DNA from: Candidatus Poseidoniaceae archaeon
GTDB lineage: Archaea > Thermoplasmatota > Poseidoniia > Poseidoniales > Poseidoniaceae
Direction: 5' to 3'
Length of the DNA stretch: 64,000 nucleotides
NCBI GenBank assembly: GCA_938084675.1
Contig: CALKGM010000026.1
Span: forward strand, 1 to 64,000
Numbering within the stretch: position 1 is the stretch's first letter; each line of letters begins with the position of its first letter. Made by a program: the position numbers and the translations under genes. The notes beneath the pieces were generated by a model. That model was not told the origin of the DNA. It did not search any database and saw only the letters and a list, made by a program, of their open reading frames with translations. Shown piece by piece: positions 57,996-64,000 of the stretch.

Positions 57996-60806
57996 TCACT
58001 CGTTGTTTTCACGACGGCGGTTGCTGCCAGCAAGGGCTGCAATACCAACCATAGCCAACACAGAAAGTGGAGAGAGGAATGGAAGAAGTCCTGCATCTTC
58101 TGCAACATCTTCTGCAGTATCTGGTACTACGGTTCCATCTCCGCCATCTCCGTCGTTACCGACTTCATCGAGGCCAAGTTCCGAGACATCGGCACCAGCC
58201 TGCTCCAGTGCGTCTTCGAGAGCGGAGAGGTCATGGTTTTCAACATCAACAATATCACCGAGGTCTTCAAAGTCGGCCATCTCTGTTTGTGCTTCTTCGG
58301 CGGGAGCTCCGGTCAAGTAACGAATGGACATGAAGGTCATAGGCAAGTCTTGACTGTATCCAGTTGTTGCTGGTCCAGCGATGACGTACTTTTCCCCATC
58401 GTCATCCATAGCGTAAAGTCCAACGCCGATGATTGTAGCATGCTCACTACTCCACAACGGAGCCCACATACCATCAGAGTAAGGGAATTCAGGAATTTCG
58501 TTTTCTTCAAGGTCTTCAAAAGTAGTACTAAGATGGTCGGCAAAGTCTTGAGCAACATTTTCGAGGCTGGATTCACTGAATGCTTCCAAAATCGCCATGA
58601 GGCGGTCACTTGGTTCGCCTTCAGTACTCACTTCTTCACATCTCTCTATGGTGTCAAAGGCTTCGGTCTCTCCTGTTTCAACAAGCATCATAACGACGCA
58701 ATAGTCGCCCTCGTTGGAAACATCAAATTCGTCGCCAACCGTTTCGTATTGCGTCTCCTCATCGTCAAGCGATACGGTCGTTGAAGATACTTCAGTGCCA
58801 CTGTCATCTTGCACGCTAATAACGAGATCAACACCCTCGCTTGTGCCGTAGACTTCTCCTTCGTAGTAGAGGGTCATTCCTTCGCTCCATACGTCCATGT
58901 ATAGGCTCGGACCGATCCACTCTTCTTTGCACTCTGCGCCCATTTCCGACACCGTGGCCCCTGAAGCAGTCTTCATGGCGGCGTTGCTGCAGAAGGTATT
59001 CTCTCCAAGGGAAGGGGAAGTTATCATGAACGAACCGTAAATGTAGGAGTCATCGGAGGAATAATCACAAACGTCCCAATGCACAGAATCGCAGACAGTG
59101 AACTCTTCAAGGCCCATCACTGTGCCTTCGTCGTTGCTTACTGAAATCTCAAGACGGTAAAATTCGACTGCTCCTTCGTCTTCCATTTCTGAACAATCAC
59201 CTGTTCCGTCATTGATGTTGTCCCATGAAATATCCGTTCCATCCTTGCAGGTGAACATGTGGGTTCCGTCTTGGTTTTGTTCATCTTCGCCACCGCTGCA
59301 ATCGTTTTCTCCGTTGTTGACATCCTGCCATTCAAGTTCATTAGAATCGTCACAGGTGAACATACTCGTTTCACCGTCGAGGTTAAACTCCATTACGTCA
59401 ATATTTCCATAGTAATTTAATTCGTCGTTTTGGAAGTAGGTGTTGATGTAAACTTCTTGCTCGTCAGAGCCATCCTGGCAGTGTTCATACCCATCGTTAA
59501 CATACCATTGGTAAATCCAAGACCCATCGTCACACTGCCATTGATTTTCATAAGGGTCCCAGCCCGAGTCATCCGTTCCTTCAGCCAAACTGCCAGCCCA
59601 TTCGTCAAAGATGGTATCAACAATAGAATCCTCGAAACTCGCCTGAAGGTCTTCAGCGATTTCTTCACCGAAAGATAGGGTGCTCTGTGCAAGAACATTG
59701 CCTACCATGGTAAACATTACCGGATTCCCTGGGGGGCAATCCACACAAGCGAGAGCTTCAACGGTTTCACCGTTTCCGAGGTCGACCTCATATTCGTTTC
59801 CTTCCAAATCACCTTCCATTGAGAAGTATGCATTTCCTTCAAAGGCCCCATCGTAGGTGCCCGAGTGCGCGAATGCATCGGAAACCGTCAAATCAAATTC
59901 ACCAGAGTCAAGTCCAAATTCTTCGGTTGGGAGTCCTGTGAAGTAAATTTCATAATCGGCTGCGCCAGTGTAGGTTCCATCTATTTCTCCGCAAAGGTCA
60001 GCAACCTCAGCTTGGCCCCAATCGTCCCAAACTCCGTAATCATCCTCGTCATCGGTGCAATACCAATCTGTCTCGTCATTGTCGGAAGCCTCGATGTAAA
60101 TTGGGCTTTCAGCGTCAAGGCGCCAGACCGCATCGGTTGATTCCATGCTGTACCCAAAGCTGATTCCTGTAGCAAAGTCAACAGCGAGTTCTTCTCCGCC
60201 GCCTTCCAGTGCAATATCAACATCAAGCGACATGTCAGCACTCACAGTCATGTCAAGATCCATGTCGGCGCCTACAAGATTGTAGTCATCAGTGAGGTAC
60301 TCTGTGTAAAGAATGTCCACGGTGAGAACGTTCTCAAACTGGCTGATCACGTCGATGTCAATGGAATTCGCATCGCCACCAAATGATGCTGCTTCGTCCC
60401 AGTCAGTTAGGAGAACCCCGTCAAAGAGAATACCGTGTCGTAGAACAACATCGCTGGTTCGACTCCACACTTCGATATCATCTCCGTTACTGTCTTGGAT
60501 GGTTTGCATGGTGATGTCTTCTGTTTGGTGAACATAGACGTTAGAAGAGCCGGTAGTTAATTGCCCAACATCCAAGTTGAATCCAGCATCATCGGCATCA
60601 GCCATAATTTCGATGAGGAGTTCGTCGATGTTTAAGCCGCTCAAGTTGGAAAAATCGTCGTCAAGGCTGGACCAATCGTATTCAACCCCATAATAGAATT
60701 CTGAGGGCGATGCGGGTTGGGCTTGGACCATGGTAATTGGAGCAAGTGCAGTCAGCATCAGGAGGGTCACAAGTAGGCCGGATTGGGAGCGTCGTTTAAC
60801 GGACAT
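57996..60806 (-). CDS. Large secreted acidic surface protein with reduced LDLa-like motifs and C-terminal hydrophobic anchor + RRR tail
   Basis: Signal peptide MSVKRRSQSGLLVTLLMLTALAPITMVQAQP; three CxDG...(V/I)N(D/N)G..(H/D)C..(G/M)(S/E)DE motifs; LPFLSPLSVLAMVGIAALAGSNRRR. Confidence 0.72.
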   Translation of the reverse strand: MSVKRRSQSGLLVTLLMLTALAPITMVQAQPASPSEFYYGVEYDWSSLDDDFSNLSGLNIDELLIEIMADADDAGFNLDVGQLTTGSSNVYVHQTEDITMQTIQDSNGDDIEVWSRTSDVVLRHGILFDGVLLTDWDEAASFGGDANSIDIDVISQFENVLTVDILYTEYLTDDYNLVGADMDLDMTVSADMSLDVDIALEGGGEELAVDFATGISFGYSMESTDAVWRLDAESPIYIEASDNDETDWYCTDDEDDYGVWDDWGQAEVADLCGEIDGTYTGAADYEIYFTGLPTEEFGLDSGEFDLTVSDAFAHSGTYDGAFEGNAYFSMEGDLEGNEYEVDLGNGETVEALACVDCPPGNPVMFTMVGNVLAQSTLSFGEEIAEDLQASFEDSIVDTIFDEWAGSLAEGTDDSGWDPYENQWQCDDGSWIYQWYVNDGYEHCQDGSDEQEVYINTYFQNDELNYYGNIDVMEFNLDGETSMFTCDDSNELEWQDVNNGENDCSGGEDEQNQDGTHMFTCKDGTDISWDNINDGTGDCSEMEDEGAVEFYRLEISVSNDEGTVMGLEEFTVCDSVHWDVCDYSSDDSYIYGSFMITSPSLGENTFCSNAAMKTASGATVSEMGAECKEEWIGPSLYMDVWSEGMTLYYEGEVYGTSEGVDLVISVQDDSGTEVSSTTVSLDDEETQYETVGDEFDVSNEGDYCVVMMLVETGETEAFDTIERCEEVSTEGEPSDRLMAILEAFSESSLENVAQDFADHLSTTFEDLEENEIPEFPYSDGMWAPLWSSEHATIIGVGLYAMDDDGEKYVIAGPATTGYSQDLPMTFMSIRYLTGAPAEEAQTEMADFEDLGDIVDVENHDLSALEDALEQAGADVSELGLDEVGNDGDGGDGTVVPDTAEDVAEDAGLLPFLSPLSVLAMVGIAALAGSNRRRENNE

Positions 60807-60858
60807 TGATTTGGGGCGGTTTTTAGTCCATATTAAGCCTATTGATGAGGGAGGGGGG

Positions 60859-61467
60859 TTATTTTTGCCGGTTTTTCTTGTTTTCCTTGCAGACTCGGAC
60901 AAAATTTTCAAACATCTCTTTGCCGAATTCAGAATCGTTCACCTCGGGGTGGAACTGGAGCCCAAAACGGTTACCTGCCTCGTTTTCCATGCCTTGAACC
61001 CTACAGGATGGGCTGCTTGCAGTGATGAAAAAGCCCTCAGGTACTTCATGCACTTCGTCATTGTGAGACTCCCAGACCGTCTGAGTTTGTTCAGTGCCGG
61101 CGAATATCTTCCCACCCTCTCGCTCAAGATTGATTTCCATTGCTCCAAATTCAGGTTCTGGCGACTCCCGGGCATCTCCTCCATAATGCCGAGCCATAAA
61201 TTGATGGCCGGCGCATATGCCGAGAATCGGAATGTCAAGTTCCAAGAATGCCGCACAATTACCCAACTCTCCCGTCAAACCGACTCGTGCAGCTCCTCCA
61301 GAAAGGATGAGCCCGTCAAGTTCCCGCATTTCACTAACCGGCGTCGTGTTTTCAATGATTTTTGTATCCACTTTGAGGTAGCGCAACATACGCCACTCTC
61401 GGTGAGTCCATTGCCCTCCGTTGTCAACAACATCAATCACAAGAGGTTTTTCTGACATCAACGCCAC
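60859..61467 (-). CDS. guaA: GMP synthase glutamine amidotransferase subunit
   Basis: VIDVVDNGGQWTHREWRMLRYL...GLILSGGAARVG...PILGICAGHQFMA...FGLQFHPEV. Confidence 0.88.
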   Translation of the reverse strand: MALMSEKPLVIDVVDNGGQWTHREWRMLRYLKVDTKIIENTTPVSEMRELDGLILSGGAARVGLTGELGNCAAFLELDIPILGICAGHQFMARHYGGDARESPEPEFGAMEINLEREGGKIFAGTEQTQTVWESHNDEVHEVPEGFFITASSPSCRVQGMENEAGNRFGLQFHPEVNDSEFGKEMFENFVRVCKENKKNRQK

Positions 61468-61542
61468 CTTACTTCCTTGGCGGTAGAGGGACGACCTTGA
61501 ACATGCCGATGCAACAAAGAGGGGAGGGGGTTTCGCTAAGTC

Positions 61543-62583
61543 ATGCGCAGGAGTCTCATGATAGGCGTGATTCTCTCTCTAATGATTGCAACGTTGCCGC
61601 CAACAATGGCCTGCGAAACTGAAGTGGAGCGGGCGCTCAACGGTGGATTCCCCGCCCCAACGGGCATATCTCCAAACAAAGATGAATCCATTCGTGAATC
61701 TGTGCGGTTGGCCAGCATTGGACAAAACGTAGCTCGAGAAATGCTCTGGCAGGTACTTATGGGGGCTGAACTTAGTGAACGCACCATCGCTGATGAAATT
61801 GACAGGGCCATGATCGAGAACGGTTCCAATCCCGATTGGCCTTCCTTTTCCACAATTGTCGCATCAGGTGCAAATGGGGCCATCCCCCATGGCGATCCAG
61901 AACATGATGGGGCGGGCCCAAAACAAGTACAGGTTGGCGATGTTGTTGTCGTTGACCTTGGGGCAAGAGTCAACGATTGGGTCAGTGATGTTACAAGAAG
62001 TTACGTGGTTGGAGGAACCACAAATGAAACCATCATCAAGGCATACATGGCTGTTTACGACGCGCAGAACCTCACCTTCCCGCTGATTGAAGCGGGTACG
62101 CCTGCTTGGGCATTGGACGATATTGCCCGCGCCCACATCGAAGAGCAAGGGTTTGGTGACAACTTCATCCATTCACTCGGCCATGGATTTGGAGTCTGTG
62201 TCCATGAACCGCCCCTACTCTCCGGCGGAAGCGACGACCCGCTGTTCGGACTTTCGTACAATCAGCAGCCCCTTGCACCTTATGACGCCATCACGATTGA
62301 ACCAGGCATATATCTGGAAGGGTGGTTTGGAATACGAATTGAGGACGATTTTTTGGTCAACCAAGAAGACCATGAATTCTTGACGGCCGACTTGCCTCGT
62401 GACCTGGATTGGTTTCTGATTGAACCTGATGCTTACGATATTTCAATGGCGTTTAATCCTCCTGCTGAGGAAGAAATCGAATCAAAGCAATTTTTGCCCA
62501 TGCCAGTCGGGCTTGTTGAAATTATGTGCTTGGTCGGACTGGCAGGATTGCGCCAAGACCGAACTGAAGAACACGATGAATGA
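61543..62583 (+). CDS. Exported M24-family metallopeptidase (Xaa-Pro/Met aminopeptidase-like)
   Basis: Signal peptide ...LPPTMAC; metal ligands VVVDLGARVNDWVSDVTRSYV, HSLGHGFGVCVHEPP, ITIEPGIY, IRIEDDFLV. Confidence 0.82.
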   Translation: MRRSLMIGVILSLMIATLPPTMACETEVERALNGGFPAPTGISPNKDESIRESVRLASIGQNVAREMLWQVLMGAELSERTIADEIDRAMIENGSNPDWPSFSTIVASGANGAIPHGDPEHDGAGPKQVQVGDVVVVDLGARVNDWVSDVTRSYVVGGTTNETIIKAYMAVYDAQNLTFPLIEAGTPAWALDDIARAHIEEQGFGDNFIHSLGHGFGVCVHEPPLLSGGSDDPLFGLSYNQQPLAPYDAITIEPGIYLEGWFGIRIEDDFLVNQEDHEFLTADLPRDLDWFLIEPDAYDISMAFNPPAEEEIESKQFLPMPVGLVEIMCLVGLAGLRQDRTEEHDE

Positions 62584-62584
62584 A

Positions 62585-62710
62585 TCAGCGGCGGTGGTGG
62601 AGCGTTACGGTTCCGCAAACTCGGCACCAAACCTTGGTTCCGTCCTTACGAGGTGTTGCACCGGCGATGTCAATGCTTGCTCCGCATTCGCACTTCACGA
62701 TGTTGTCCAT
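62585..62710 (-). CDS. Small zinc-ribbon protein (41 aa)
   Basis: MDNIVKCECGASIDIAGATPRKDGTKVWCRVCGTVTLHHRR; CxC...CxxC; not in supplied ORF track. Confidence 0.5.
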   Translation of the reverse strand: MDNIVKCECGASIDIAGATPRKDGTKVWCRVCGTVTLHHRR

Positions 62711-62752
62711 GATACGCCGAGACGGGCGGGCTTCATGAAGTGAACGCTTGGT

Positions 62753-63847
62753 TCATAATGTAAAATCGCATTCAAATGCGACAAAGCACTTTGACGTAGA
62801 GAACCCTTTGATTTCAGCGAGGTCAACCTTGATGTCTATCGCACCATGGTCGTGAAGAAGACGTTTCAGGTTGTCTGTATCGTCGGCAAGGTGTTCACGT
62901 TCGCGAATGGCCCAACCACGAATCAAAACAGGGTCTCCTCGTCGTAATAGCGGCAGTAAACCAGGTAAGTGTTCAAGGCTGTTGTGGGGTAAATTGACCA
63001 GCAGAACATCGGCTTGGCCAAGAAGTGAGGGTGTTTCGCTCCATTGGAGAGCATTGGCGCAAATGGCTTCTACCTGCTTCAATGGGCCATCTGGCCGCCT
63101 TGATTGCCAATATTCAATGTTCAATCGCAAAAGGTCAACGGCATCGGGATTCAAATCGCCTGCCAAACAACCCTCGATCAAGCCGGGTTCTGCAAAAAGT
63201 AGAGGAAAGGCGGGGCCAACTCCTGCATACGGGTCGGCGATAACAAGGGGGCGGTCAAGACGCATGCGGAGGTTCTGAACAGAAGTCAATGTCTTTTCTC
63301 GCTCGCTGGAAAGCCGTGTTGAAAAATAGGCTTTTGCAGGATCAACCCAAACAAAATGACCGTGTTCTCGTACTCTTGTCCGAGTATGCTCTGTCCCATC
63401 TCGAGTTGTAATGATGGCCAAATCACGAACGCGGAAATCTCCCTTTACACCTTCATCCGCGCATATGACTCGGATGTTCGGCAACTGCTCCAACATGGCC
63501 TCAGCAATGCTTTCTCCATAAACTGCCGCCCCCCCCTCAAGTTTGACAATAAGGACGTCGCCTTGTATTTCATAGGCTGATGGCCATGTTTCTGGAGGGA
63601 GTTCTTGCAAGGCTTCTGGTAAGCGCTCCGTCCAATGCACGGGCCCCTTGCCCTTTCCTTCGGATTCAATGTGCAAATGTCCCTTCCAACAAGCGTCCGT
63701 CTCATCGGGTGCATCCTCCATAAGGGGAATTCCTCTGAAGCCTCCATCTAAGCGAACAACTCCCGATGTGGTAACCAGCCAGTGAGACGAGCGGCACAAG
63801 GCCAGCCAATCTTGAGTTTCCGCACTCGGCACTCTCAAATGACGCAT
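62753..63847 (-). CDS. Trm5/Tyw2-like class I tRNA methyltransferase (Met-10+ family)
   Basis: VIADPYAGVGPAFPLLFA SAM motif; LLVNLPHNSLEHL matches NLP motif. Confidence 0.78.
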   Translation of the reverse strand: MRHLRVPSAETQDWLALCRSSHWLVTTSGVVRLDGGFRGIPLMEDAPDETDACWKGHLHIESEGKGKGPVHWTERLPEALQELPPETWPSAYEIQGDVLIVKLEGGAAVYGESIAEAMLEQLPNIRVICADEGVKGDFRVRDLAIITTRDGTEHTRTRVREHGHFVWVDPAKAYFSTRLSSEREKTLTSVQNLRMRLDRPLVIADPYAGVGPAFPLLFAEPGLIEGCLAGDLNPDAVDLLRLNIEYWQSRRPDGPLKQVEAICANALQWSETPSLLGQADVLLVNLPHNSLEHLPGLLPLLRRGDPVLIRGWAIREREHLADDTDNLKRLLHDHGAIDIKVDLAEIKGFSTSKCFVAFECDFTL

Positions 63848-63884
63848 GGCCTTCGCTCAAGCCAAGCGAACGGGAGGTTTGAGC

Positions 63885-64000
63885 ATGGCGGAGGGTTCTA
63901 CAACATCACAAAACCTTCCGTTGACCGGTCTTCTGCTGGTTGGAATGGGGCCGGGGAGCGTTGGAGCCATGACCATTGAGGCCGTAGAAGCAGCCACTGC
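63885..64000 (+). CDS. N-terminus of tetrapyrrole-methylase-fold protein (3' truncated by window)
   Basis: MAEGSTTSQNLPLTGLLLVGMGPGSVGAMTIEAVEAAT; GMGPGS loop. Confidence 0.5.
   Translation, partial: MAEGSTTSQNLPLTGLLLVGMGPGSVGAMTIEAVEAAT

Overview
Archaeal chromosomal window, densely packed with genes. Diagnostic archaeal genes: TFB, RFC small subunit, RpoP, topoisomerase VI B+A, TYW1/Taw1, archaeal phosphopantothenate synthetase, Pcc1, THEP1-type NTPase. Gene content and the large secreted proteins suggest a marine Thermoplasmatota (Poseidoniales/MGII-like) lineage; this is inference, not tested. No rRNA, CRISPR array, transposon or prophage was found. Two tRNAs are present: Arg-CCT (-) and Asp-GTC (+). 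The strongest discovery candidate is at 54954-55379 (-). It encodes a tandem two-repeat ubiquitin-like protein. Each ~69-aa repeat ends in ...IRLMPGLVGG, and the C-terminal 33 residues align without gaps to ubiquitin 44-76, including the GG. The two copies share a 121-bp perfect direct DNA repeat. The gene heads an apparent operon with a Myb/SANT-like protein, rpoP and an RFC clamp-loader subunit. Other notable items: an AlkB-type membrane monooxygenase with all four His motifs, preceded by a duplicated pair of unlisted microproteins; a swivel-first LeuD-LeuC/aconitase fusion; a vWA domain inserted in a beta-propeller of a 1673-aa surface protein; reduced LDLa-like motifs in a secreted protein; a Pro-rich protein fused to a degenerate class II aldolase domain; a solitary N6-methyltransferase-like ORF; and palindromes between divergent Pit-DUF47 and PhoU genes. 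All assignments come from reading the sequence by eye; no searches were run.
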